From: Nitrospira sp. | GTDB lineage: Bacteria > Nitrospirota > Nitrospiria > Nitrospirales > Nitrospiraceae | Length of the DNA: 64,000 nucleotides | Direction: 5' to 3' | Assembly: GCA_024760545.1 (NCBI GenBank) | Contig: CP060501.1 | Span: 4,046,036-4,110,035, forward strand | Shown: positions 24,117-32,017 of the stretch, one piece after another | How the letters are laid out: each line of letters begins with the position of its first letter | Numbering within the stretch: position 1 is the first letter of the stretch | Translations under genes and position numbers: made by a program | Notes under the pieces: model-generated | Seen by the model: the letters and a program-made list of their open reading frames with translations, nothing else | Told to the model about the DNA's origin: nothing | Databases searched by the model: none

Positions 24117-24311
24117 TCATGCCCGCTCCGGTTTGTGGATGGCCCATATTAGGGCGCTGATCCATCCGATTCCAGTCCAGCCCAGTATGAAATTGAGTGC
24201 GCAAATCGCAATCCAGTTATCATGCATTCGTACCGCAGCGACGATACTTGGGATGAAGTAAACGATCAGGCCCCCCGGTGTTTGCATAATATACTCTTCG
24301 TAATTCGGCAT
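24117..24311 (-). CDS. superinfection-immunity-type membrane protein
   Basis: 64 aa from the ATG at 24311 (alternatives 24320, 24287). Two hydrophobic segments (LIVYFIPSIVAAVR and IAICALNFILGWTGIGWISALIWAI) with the signature LNFxLGWTGIGWxxALIWA. This signature is of the Imm superinfection family, related to phage T4 Imm, which blocks DNA entry of related phages. Many bacterial chromosomes carry uncharacterised members. Its place inside an integrated element suits a role in element or phage exclusion. Confidence 0.78.
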   Translation of the reverse strand: MPNYEEYIMQTPGGLIVYFIPSIVAAVRMHDNWIAICALNFILGWTGIGWISALIWAIHKPERA

Positions 24312-24442
24312 GGTCCGCACAGGAGATGCTCAGGTTCCCCTTGTCTCGAATCCTTACGCTTGTCGGGTTATACGCTTCGACTCCTTATATCTGGACCGAG
24401 CCCAGCATGACTCCCTGACAGAGCGTCGCAACCATCGACTTC

Positions 24443-24856
24443 TCATGAGGGTTGAGTGCTGCGTGTCGGGGAGGGGACGGCGAGCTCTTTTGAATCGATG
24501 AGCCGTTGCGCCGCTTGCAGCGCTTTCGCCTCCGCGTCCGCGTAAGAATAATTCCCCCCGACCACAAACCCCTTGGGAGACGCTGCCTGTGTATTCCCGA
24601 GTTCAATCACTAAAAAATGGCATCCCCAGTGTCTATCCTGTTCTCCGAGCGTCAATCTGATCGAGCGTCCCTTATAGGTATGAATCGATGTGGGAACTAC
24701 CTGGACATAGACAAGAGGGAGATCTTTTGCATCGCATTCCGCACAGAGACCGATGAAGCTTGGGATGGGAGGCAGAGTCGCGTCATCATCCGACCTCTGC
24801 CGCCAGCATGCTCGACAAATCCAAATCACATTGGGAGGTAGTGGGGGAGTGTGCAT
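24443..24856 (-). CDS. fusion of zinc ribbon and the local small-domain family (copy C)
   Basis: 137 aa from the ATG at 24856, with AGGAGG 8 bp upstream. Residues ~12-45 hold a zinc ribbon (CRACW and CAEC), as in the tiny proteins of this region. Residues ~55-125 (YKGRSIRLTLGEQDRHWGCH, YSYADAEAKALQAAQRLIDS) are the domain seen alone at 10518 and 17945. One gene thus joins two domains otherwise encoded separately, suggesting that they act together. Function still unknown. Confidence 0.75.
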   Translation of the reverse strand: MHTPPLPPNVIWICRACWRQRSDDDATLPPIPSFIGLCAECDAKDLPLVYVQVVPTSIHTYKGRSIRLTLGEQDRHWGCHFLVIELGNTQAASPKGFVVGGNYSYADAEAKALQAAQRLIDSKELAVPSPTRSTQPS

Positions 24857-25016
24857 GATAGCTGCCTCCTGCTCGTACACCCTCTGCGGCCATCGTCGCT
24901 CGGCCGTAAGGCATTCGGGTTGTGCCAGCACACCATTGTTTTGTGAGGCTCGGGCGGACAATAGCATCGCTGTCAAACGACGAATGGTCAAAACTGAACG
25001 CTTATCAGCTGATTAA

Positions 25017-25619
25017 TGGAATCCGTCAGCCCTAGACTTTTATCCAACGAAACTGGCAGGCCTGGTGAAAGCAGAGTGCAAACTAACCCCCTCGCGCCTA
25101 GAGCGGGATGCTGAAACGAGAATCAAAGGAGTCCCAAAGATTGTGCCACTTAATGGGCTAGCCTGTGAAACTCTTCAAGGTGACCTGCCTAGAATCGGAG
25201 GACGATTCTTCGGTCAATGGAAGGATGGCAACTCATTCAAACACAGTTGGATTCGGACCTGCGAGGGAGCAGGGGTGCACAATCTGCGCTTCCACGATCT
25301 CCGACATACGTTTTCAACATGGCTCACGCAATGCGGTGTCGACTATGCAGTGATTCAAACGTTGAAAGGGGAGCCATTGCCCGGTTCTGCCAAGTACTGC
25401 ATTCACAACTGGGAAAGCCGATTGCGCGATGCAGTCGTGCGGTTGGAAACCTTCACGTTGGACGTTCTGTCCGGTAAAAAAGTGGCCCAGGTGCCACTTA
25501 CTGCCACTCAAGTGCCACCTGCCTATGACGCGGAATTCCTAAGTATGCGAAATGTGGTGCCGAGGGACAGAATCGAACTGTCGACACCAGCCTTTTCAGG
25601 GCTGTGCTCTGCCAACTGA
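25017..25619 (+). pseudogene. tyrosine-recombinase (phage integrase) remnant
   Basis: After an in-frame TAA at 25014 the frame reads integrase-like sequence without the N-terminal half: YPTKLAGLVKAECKLTPSR, KGVPKIVPLNGLA and the catalytic box HNLRFHDLRHTFSTWL. The next box, normally L-x-GH...RY-H, has decayed to LKGEPLPGSAKYCIHNWESR. The upstream Arg-bearing box I is missing. It points at the tRNA-Phe gene and ends within it, the normal place for an integrase. It is inactive as written and would have mediated insertion at this tRNA. Confidence 0.85.
25554..25602. repeat. 49-bp tRNA-Phe att repeat (tRNA-proximal)
   Basis: Identical to 21781-21829. It lies inside the intact tRNA-Phe gene, from one base past the CCA end to the anticodon stem. 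Together the two copies mark the ends of a 3.8-kb element. Confidence 0.92.
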
Positions 25620-25630
25620 GCTACCTCGGC
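25555..25630 (-). tRNA. tRNA-Phe (anticodon GAA)
   Basis: The minus strand folds as a full cloverleaf: acceptor GCCGAGG pairing with CCTCGGC, D arm with GCTC...GAGC, anticodon stem CAGCC/GGCTG around CTGAAAA, and a T arm with TTCGATT. The 3' CCA is encoded. The anticodon at positions 34-36 is GAA. Its 3' half serves as the attachment site of the neighbouring element. Confidence 0.96.
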
Positions 25631-25860
25631 ACGGGAGAGTTGCGATCGTACAGCGATTGATCGTTCCAACATGTGGAATCAGCAAAATCGCCGGACGCAT
25701 CTTACCAAGGTGGATGATCAGAGTTCCACATGTTTTGCACACAGCGGAGACATCGGTTCAGTCGGCGAGAGAGAGTGAAAAAGTCTATTCAGTGAGCATG
25801 GTGTCGGGTATGATCGGGTGGTCGGTTCGGTTGAGTTATCTTTTTGCAGAGGAATACGTC

Positions 25861-26130
25861 ATGGCATCCGTTCATCTCGTGAAGGGAGAAGAGGCAGTTC
25901 CTGTTGTCATCCCGAACAGCTCCACATCTCCTTGGACGGCTTGGAGCTATATCGCGGCGAGTGCCGTGTTGCTTGCAATCATCGGCACATGGCTGGTCTG
26001 GTTCTCCGCATTCATTCAACGGAATCTGCAGGAGCAGGATATTAAAGCCGCCTGTGGACGAGCCATGCCGGACCAGACTGAACGATGCTTCGATACGGTC
26101 GTCATCCAGCGTGGAGGCGTCCGGCGGTGA
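25861..26130 (+). CDS. small single-span membrane protein
   Basis: 89 aa from the ATG at 25861 (AGAGGA 8 bp upstream). One transmembrane helix at residues ~27-50 (WSYIAASAVLLAIIGTWLVW), then a tail with two cysteines (AACGRAMPDQTERCFDTVV) that could form a disulfide outside. Its last bases GTGA overlap the GTG start of the barrel gene, so both are made together. Role unknown; possibly a chaperone or partner of the outer-membrane protein. Confidence 0.65.
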   Translation: MASVHLVKGEEAVPVVIPNSSTSPWTAWSYIAASAVLLAIIGTWLVWFSAFIQRNLQEQDIKAACGRAMPDQTERCFDTVVIQRGGVRR

Positions 26131-27110
26131 TCCGAACACGTGAGGTGCCAGGATGGGTCTGCTCGGCGGTTGCCTTCATGGTGTTGGTGATTCCGGCTGT
26201 CTCCGCCTGGGGGCAAGATCCTGAACCGCAAGCGCGGCCGCGATTGGAGTTATCCGTCGGATCATGGCTGTATACGACAGGCGAAACCATGTGGAGCCAT
26301 GATGCGTCGGGGCTGAATCCCGTGCTCGGTGATCCAACATCCAAGCTGACGTTTAAGGACAGCGATACTCATATTCTTGACGTTGGAGCCAAATTCAATC
26401 TCGCGCGTCGCTTTTACCTGCAAGGGCATTTCGGCTTCTCGGTGGATTTTGATCGAGGGTCGCTGACCGATGATGATTATTTGGTAGGGCAGCGATTATT
26501 CTCTCGCACGAGTAGCGACACCACGGGCAAAGGAACATGGTATGTCAGCGGGAATGCCGGATATCGGGCCGTCGACTTTTCAAATGGCCGCGGACATCTG
26601 GATCTCCTGGGCGGCTTTCAGTATTGGAGAACCACGTACGAAGCGACCGGGATTAGCCGGCTCAGCTGCGACTCGACTGTGCTCACCTGTGGCCCGACTT
26701 CCCCAACATTACCCGCGATCAAGAACACGACCCATTGGATCACTCCTCTACAAATCGGCGGACAGTTCGAATATGAAATCGTGCAACGAGTCAGTGCCAA
26801 TGTGAAGATGCTCTTTTCTCCCGCCAGTGTCGTGTTCAATGAGGACATCCATTTTCAGCGGGATGATTTGCAGCAGGATCCAAGCTTCTCGATGTGGGGG
26901 GTGGGAGTAGGCGCGAGTATTGAGCCGTCCATAAAGATTATGCTGACTCGTCGACTTGCGCTGACGGCGGGCTATCGCGTCATGTGGAACCGGACGTACT
27001 ACGGGAGATGGAAAGTCCATGCCCTTGGAGGCGATACTGAAACGGCTCCCCTCACTGAATTGCAAACCTTCCGCCACGGTGCCACGGTCGGCCTCACCGC
27101 ATCCTTTTGA
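26127..27110 (+). CDS. outer-membrane beta-barrel protein
   Basis: 327 aa from a GTG overlapping the previous stop. Signal peptide VCSAVAFMVLVIPAVSAWG. The mature chain alternates amphipathic strands and polar turns (ILDVGAKFNLARRFYLQGHF, YVSGNAGYRAVDFSNGRGHL, LALTAGYRVMWNRTYYGR) and ends with an aromatic residue (GLTASF), the barrel-insertion signal. About 12 strands are plausible. The size and strand pattern resemble omptin-like or Legionella-type porin barrels; no protease residues were recognised. Substrate or function unknown. Confidence 0.75.
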   Translation: MIRTREVPGWVCSAVAFMVLVIPAVSAWGQDPEPQARPRLELSVGSWLYTTGETMWSHDASGLNPVLGDPTSKLTFKDSDTHILDVGAKFNLARRFYLQGHFGFSVDFDRGSLTDDDYLVGQRLFSRTSSDTTGKGTWYVSGNAGYRAVDFSNGRGHLDLLGGFQYWRTTYEATGISRLSCDSTVLTCGPTSPTLPAIKNTTHWITPLQIGGQFEYEIVQRVSANVKMLFSPASVVFNEDIHFQRDDLQQDPSFSMWGVGVGASIEPSIKIMLTRRLALTAGYRVMWNRTYYGRWKVHALGGDTETAPLTELQTFRHGATVGLTASF

Positions 27111-27131
27111 TCAATTCGGATCGTAACCTGG

Positions 27132-28250
27132 CTAGCGTCTTGTGCGTCCGGACGGCAGGGTTTCATCTTCGTATTCAAGAAAGAGGCGCTTGGCCTCCGG
27201 ATGAAGCTGATTGGGGTGCCCGTATGGAATTCCCAGCGTCCGGAAGAGCGGAGTCAGTTTCCCATTTGGGTGTAAGTAACCGGCTCTGAGGGGGACCGTG
27301 CGTTTGCCGTGGCGCACCAGCCGGCAGGTGGTAGTCCGGATTGAGGTCAGCCAATCGGCAATATCCTGAGGATTGCCGATCGAGGCGGAGAGCAACAGCA
27401 GTCTGGCCTGCGATGGGCAAAAGATGATGGTTTCTTCCCACACGACTCCTCGCTCCGGATCGGCGATATATTGCGACTCATCCAGGATCACAAGTCCCAA
27501 CGTATCCAATCGAACATCGATTTCTCCGCTCGCGGCATCATAGAGCAGGTTGCGCAAAATCTCCGTCGTCATGATGAGCAGCGGCGCTTGACCGTTTTCT
27601 TGGCGGTCTCCGGTGAGAATGCCCACTTTGTCCGGGCCGAAGATCCGGGAAAACTCCGTGTACTTGGTGTTGGATAAGGCCTTGAGGGGCGATGTGTAAA
27701 TGACAGTGCGATTGTCTTCCATGGCCCGACGGGCTGCCTCGACCGCGACATAGGTTTTCCCGCTTCCAGTCGGGACACTGATCACGACGTCGGTTTCATT
27801 CAGAGCGGACAAGGCCTCGCTTTGCCAGGGATCCGGCACGAATGGTTGCGGAGGAGGAACCCCGATGCCTTCCAGCCAGCCCGACAGTGAGACGGACGAC
27901 TCGGAGGATTCCGGCTCCGCCCCCTGTATGGACCTCTTCTTGTGAGCGATCGCTGGAGGGCGATGGATGGGCGGCGACGTTGGTTCTGGGCGAGATTGCC
28001 GTTCTCCGATCAGTGCCTGCAGGTCGGATTCGAAGCCTGCACGATTGTGGCTCGAGTGTTGAAGAAGCAGCTCGATGATGCGCCGCTTGCCGGCACGGAA
28101 GTGCCGATGGATGCGGCCGCGCGCAAGGCGATGCAAGAGGCCCACGGGCTGCTGTGCGAGAAGTTGTTCAAGTTCGTCGGTCGTCATAGTTTTCTCGACA
28201 GAGGTGAAGTGGAACGTGTGAAGCGCACGCGGATCGGAGAAGGAAAGCAT
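27132..28250 (-). CDS. Ski2-like helicase, N-terminal (RecA1) half as a separate gene
   Basis: 372 aa. Superfamily 2 motifs I to III are present: Walker A PTGSGKT (160-166), Ia (TSPLKALSNTKY), Ib region (GILTGDRQ, MTTEILRNLL), motif II DESQ (257-260) and motif III SAS (near 290). The N-terminal ~120 residues are basic and variable. The protein ends where the second RecA lobe should follow (DETLPSGRTRR). Motifs IV-VI are not here; they are in the gene immediately upstream in the transcript (28294-30153). The two products would have to assemble to make an ATPase. Start may be the Met at 28187. Confidence 0.85.
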   Translation of the reverse strand: MLSFSDPRALHTFHFTSVEKTMTTDELEQLLAQQPVGLLHRLARGRIHRHFRAGKRRIIELLLQHSSHNRAGFESDLQALIGERQSRPEPTSPPIHRPPAIAHKKRSIQGAEPESSESSVSLSGWLEGIGVPPPQPFVPDPWQSEALSALNETDVVISVPTGSGKTYVAVEAARRAMEDNRTVIYTSPLKALSNTKYTEFSRIFGPDKVGILTGDRQENGQAPLLIMTTEILRNLLYDAASGEIDVRLDTLGLVILDESQYIADPERGVVWEETIIFCPSQARLLLLSASIGNPQDIADWLTSIRTTTCRLVRHGKRTVPLRAGYLHPNGKLTPLFRTLGIPYGHPNQLHPEAKRLFLEYEDETLPSGRTRR

Positions 28251-28293
28251 GTGCTTGCGAACGACCCTTCACGAGCGATGAGCAACGTTTTCA

Positions 28294-30153
28294 TTATGGC
28301 AATTCTTCCAAGACGCCACGGCGGATCAGCGTAATCGCGTTCGCGGCACAATCAGCCAGGCCGGGATGAGTGTGTTTCAGCGTCTGAATCTGCGACAGAA
28401 ACTCCAGGGTTCGGGCAAGCAGACGGTAGATGTCGCCTTCTGCCATGGTGGTCAATCGGCAAAGCCCGATCCACGTGAGGGTAGGATCGGCGACCCAACG
28501 TTCGGCCAAGGCTGCGACGTCCGCGCGCAGGAGGGGAGGGTCTTCATACGGAGATAAACTCTCCGCCAATTTGCGAACCTGCCCCAACAGCGAGCTCAGT
28601 CCGGGGCTGATGCGCGGAAAGGCGCCGGGACGGTCGTCATCGTGGGCCAGACTGGCCATGATGCCCGTGAGGAGGGACGGCTCTGCGCCTGTGAAGGCTT
28701 CGGCACGGATCAGTTCCGTAATCAACAGCGAGTGATCGATACGGATGAGCCTGGCCCATTCGCCTTCAGTCGTGAGTTGGGCCGCCAACGTGAGATACCC
28801 AAAGTTCTGGAGCACTTCCACGCGCTCTTGGAAACGATGCCATAAACTGGTCCGCAGCGCTTGAATGGATTTGATGTGGCGCTGCTGTTCCTGGCGAAGC
28901 CGCGAGGCCGTGTGGAAGTCTTTCTGGCAGGCTGCGCGTGAAGAACACGTCGGGCAGGGAAAATCACCCAGCGATTGCACGATCGCATCGGGCAGCGGCT
29001 CGCTGTGGGTCGGTACGAGAATGGGAAGGACGGGCAATCGCGTCGGCAGTTCTTCCAGCTGATAACTGAGCCGATCAAATGCTTCGGCCGAACACCAAGG
29101 GTACATCGGAATCTCTTCGCATTCGTACACGCGGTCATAGACTTCTTTAATGCTTGTGGCCGGGCATTCGGTGACGGCGTTGTCCGGTCGCAGGACGGTG
29201 AGCATGGAGTTCTTTTGGCCTTTGCTCCGATATTGCCGGAGCACAATTCCGCGTCCTTTGGTGAGCCCCACCACGCGCCCCGGCGTCAAAAACGGCAAGC
29301 GAGCCGAGATTTCCGGAGACTCCGACCGGTGAATCTGATGCCGCGTGGGGCGGTGTCTGCGCGCATGATCGAAGGTTTGCCACTGGGTGATCCAATCGGT
29401 GCAGACGCGGGGGCCGAACGGTTCCAGTTGCACATGGAGCACGTCCAGTTTTTGTTCGAGGAGTTCGGCGCGCTGGTTGAGCTGGAATTGCGCGAAGCTC
29501 TTGGCCAGAATCCCTTGAATGTGCTCATGAGGATGGGCTTTCAAGAGGTTCAAGACCATCGGGTAGCTGATCGTGAATTGGCTGTCGATCGCCTCGGGCT
29601 GTCCGGTCAAGCCTTTGGTCAGCACCGCCAAGTCGATATAAGGAGACGGAGTCACGACCGCAAACCCGACGAGATCCTTCCCGCGGCGGCCGGCCCGTCC
29701 GGCGATCTGCTGAACTTCCCCGATCGTCAGGTCGGTGAAATCGCGCGACTTGCGGATGCTCGATTGTGTGATCACGACCGTGCGAGCCGGGAAATCCACA
29801 CCTGCGGCCAGAGTCGTGGTCGCAAACACCGCATCGAGATGGCCCTGCCGCATCAACTCTTCGATCGCGATTTTCCAGGAAGGCAAGTGCCCGGCGTGAT
29901 GGGCGGCGACGCCGATCCGCCGTACGATGGGAAGAAGCGGGTGTTCCGCAATGCTGGGATGCTGAGCCGTGACCCGTTCGAGCGTTCCGGCAATGGCCTC
30001 TTGCCGGATCGGCGGAAGGACGATGTCGGCATGATCGAAGGCCTCCATGGCTTCGTCGCAGGCCCGGCGTGAAGTGAGGAACACGATTGCAGGTGTGAGG
30101 TGCTTCTGGCGGAGGGCGGTGACGAGATCAACCGGATGAATCGACGGCGGCAT
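28294..30153 (-). CDS. Ski2-like helicase, C-terminal (RecA2 plus accessory) half as a separate gene
   Basis: 619 aa. It begins [20 protein letters not shown] then PAIVFLTSRRACDEAM, where RecA lobe 2 starts in whole Ski2/HelY-like proteins. Motif V (ATTTLAAGVDFPARTVVI) and motif VI (QQIAGRAGRRG, 148-158) are intact. The rest matches the winged-helix, ratchet and C-terminal helical regions, with a cysteine cluster (FPCPTCSSRAACQKDF) that may bind zinc. Walker A and DEAD-type motifs are absent. It precedes the N-half gene by 43 bp and overlaps the end of glgC by 26 bp. Probable role: RNA or DNA unwinding once paired with the N-half. Confidence 0.85.
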   Translation of the reverse strand: MPPSIHPVDLVTALRQKHLTPAIVFLTSRRACDEAMEAFDHADIVLPPIRQEAIAGTLERVTAQHPSIAEHPLLPIVRRIGVAAHHAGHLPSWKIAIEELMRQGHLDAVFATTTLAAGVDFPARTVVITQSSIRKSRDFTDLTIGEVQQIAGRAGRRGKDLVGFAVVTPSPYIDLAVLTKGLTGQPEAIDSQFTISYPMVLNLLKAHPHEHIQGILAKSFAQFQLNQRAELLEQKLDVLHVQLEPFGPRVCTDWITQWQTFDHARRHRPTRHQIHRSESPEISARLPFLTPGRVVGLTKGRGIVLRQYRSKGQKNSMLTVLRPDNAVTECPATSIKEVYDRVYECEEIPMYPWCSAEAFDRLSYQLEELPTRLPVLPILVPTHSEPLPDAIVQSLGDFPCPTCSSRAACQKDFHTASRLRQEQQRHIKSIQALRTSLWHRFQERVEVLQNFGYLTLAAQLTTEGEWARLIRIDHSLLITELIRAEAFTGAEPSLLTGIMASLAHDDDRPGAFPRISPGLSSLLGQVRKLAESLSPYEDPPLLRADVAALAERWVADPTLTWIGLCRLTTMAEGDIYRLLARTLEFLSQIQTLKHTHPGLADCAANAITLIRRGVLEELP

Positions 30154-31366
30154 GCAGCTTCATTCCCTTTGAGATCACGACGAGACCCGATTCGGTGACG
30201 GTGAACCGTTGAGCATCGGCTTCGCGATTGTACCCGATTTCCGTGTTGGGGGGAATCGTGACACCCTTGTCGATGATGGCGCGCTTGATACGGCTATGCT
30301 CGCCGATCATCACGTTCTCCATGACGATGGATTCGCGAACATCGGCATGGTCTTGCACGCGGACATTGGGAGACAAGATTGAATTCTGCACCCGTCCGCC
30401 TGAGATGATACACCCGCCGCAGACGATCGAATCAAGGGCGACGCCCATCCGGCCTCCCTGATAATCCTGCGCGAAGACAAACTTGGCCGGCGGAAATTGC
30501 CCTTGGTAGGTTCTGATCGGCCATTCAGGGTCGTACAGGTTGAATTGCGGATCGACGGCGACCAGATCCATATTCGCTTCCCAGTAGGCATCGAGTGTGC
30601 CGATATCGCGCCAGTATTTGATGGCCTTCTTATTGGCGTCATGAAATTTGAACGCGTACACCCGCCGTTGCTCGATCATTCGCGGAATGATGTTTTTCCC
30701 GAAGTCGTGCGCGCCGCCCCCTTGCGCGTCGGCAATCAGGTGTTCGCGGAGCGCTTTCGTGCGGAACAGATAGATGCCCATCGATGCAAAGGCGTGGGCA
30801 GGATCGTTGGGAAGCGGAATGGGGTTCGCCGGCTTTTCATCAAAGCGGGTAATCCGATAATCCTCGTCCACTGCGATGACGCCGAAGCGGGTGGCCTCCT
30901 GGACCGGGATATCGATGGCGCCGACCACCGCATCCGCGCTCTTCGCGATGAGCCAGTGGTACATTTCCGCATAGTTCATCTTATACACGTGGTCGCCGGC
31001 GAGGATGAACAGGAACTCGGGATGCTCTCCGTCGATCAAAAACATGTTCTGATAGACGGCATCGGCGGTGCCCCGATACCAATCTTCGCTGATACGCTGC
31101 TGAGGGGGAACGGAGGCGATATACTCTCCCAGTTCAGCGTTGAGAATATCCCAGCCGACTCGGATATGACGATCGAGAGAATGCGACTTGTACTGAATGA
31201 GAACGGCGATCTTACGGAGACCGGAATTGAGGCAATTGCTCAGAGTAAAGTCGATGATTCGGTATTTGCCCCCAAATGGGACCGCCGGCTTCGCGCGTTG
31301 GTCTGTGAGTGGGAAGAGTCGCTCGCCTTTGCCGCCGGCCAAGACCATTGTAAAAATGTTTTTCAC
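30128..31366 (-). CDS. glgC: glucose-1-phosphate adenylyltransferase
   Basis: 412 aa. The N-terminal nucleotidyltransferase fold has the signature [21 protein letters not shown] and the catalytic/substrate elements [24 protein letters not shown] and FDEKPANP. A left-handed beta-helix follows ([33 protein letters not shown]). It makes ADP-glucose for glycogen, the first committed step. First gene of an operon with the two helicase halves, an unusual association. Regulatory residues for fructose bisphosphate cannot be judged here. Confidence 0.94.
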   Translation of the reverse strand: MKNIFTMVLAGGKGERLFPLTDQRAKPAVPFGGKYRIIDFTLSNCLNSGLRKIAVLIQYKSHSLDRHIRVGWDILNAELGEYIASVPPQQRISEDWYRGTADAVYQNMFLIDGEHPEFLFILAGDHVYKMNYAEMYHWLIAKSADAVVGAIDIPVQEATRFGVIAVDEDYRITRFDEKPANPIPLPNDPAHAFASMGIYLFRTKALREHLIADAQGGGAHDFGKNIIPRMIEQRRVYAFKFHDANKKAIKYWRDIGTLDAYWEANMDLVAVDPQFNLYDPEWPIRTYQGQFPPAKFVFAQDYQGGRMGVALDSIVCGGCIISGGRVQNSILSPNVRVQDHADVRESIVMENVMIGEHSRIKRAIIDKGVTIPPNTEIGYNREADAQRFTVTESGLVVISKGMKLHAAVDSSG

Positions 31367-31509
31367 TGGTAAATTCTAGCAGGACCGGCATGAAATAGAA
31401 AGGAAGCTGAATCGTTGACTTCCCGATCCATGCGGATAATACTAGACCAGATCCGGTTCTACTCGTCGGTGTCCACAGCGTGCGAAGTATCTGAAGCAAA
31501 GGAGTCAGC

Positions 31510-31806
31510 ATGAAGCGAGATGTCGTGGTCGCCGCACTACCTCGGAGCACCAACAGTCGCGTGACAAAGCTTTCGGCGAAGCCCTCCTCCGGCCAGTTGG
31601 ACGATGTGGCGTGGCGTCTGGAGCGGTTGGAAGGGCAGATGCAAAAACTGTCCGAACTCGTTCGGGATCATGCTGAAGATATGGATCGTCTGGTCAGGAT
31701 TGTCGCAGAAAACAGTGAAATCCTCCGTCGACAGTTGCTTCGCAAGCATCATGAAAAAGTTCGAGTCAGAAAGCATCTTCGCGCGGCCGACTCCAAGTTT
31801 GAGTAG
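31510..31806 (+). CDS. small coiled-coil protein
   Basis: 98 aa, AAAGGAG 6-7 bp before ATG. Residues ~30-75 form a heptad-patterned helix (VAWRLERLEGQMQKLSELVR, DHAEDMDRLVRIVAENSEIL), like the tropomyosin-like SlyX/YabA type of regulators. The tail is basic. Divergent from glgC, before the second efflux operon. Unknown function. Confidence 0.65.
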   Translation: MKRDVVVAALPRSTNSRVTKLSAKPSSGQLDDVAWRLERLEGQMQKLSELVRDHAEDMDRLVRIVAENSEILRRQLLRKHHEKVRVRKHLRAADSKFE

Positions 31807-32017
31807 TCGTGTATCCTCTGGTTCATGTCCTGCCGTCTTCATCCCAATGCGGTCCCTATCGGAGCTCGTGGTGATCGGATAGCCGTCATCCTTCACAAGT
31901 TGGTTGGAACGGACGGCTGTCGATGCGTGTGATGCGTGGGTACAGACTCGCGCTGAGTTCTCCAGTCTGGCGCGATATTTGTTGCCCACGAGAGAGCGAA
32001 GAAGCGTAGGATACGCT

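Noticed and set aside
28975-30072. 365-codon plus-strand open frame in the helicase C-half
   Set aside because: Antisense to well-recognised helicase motifs; no domain or start signal of its own.
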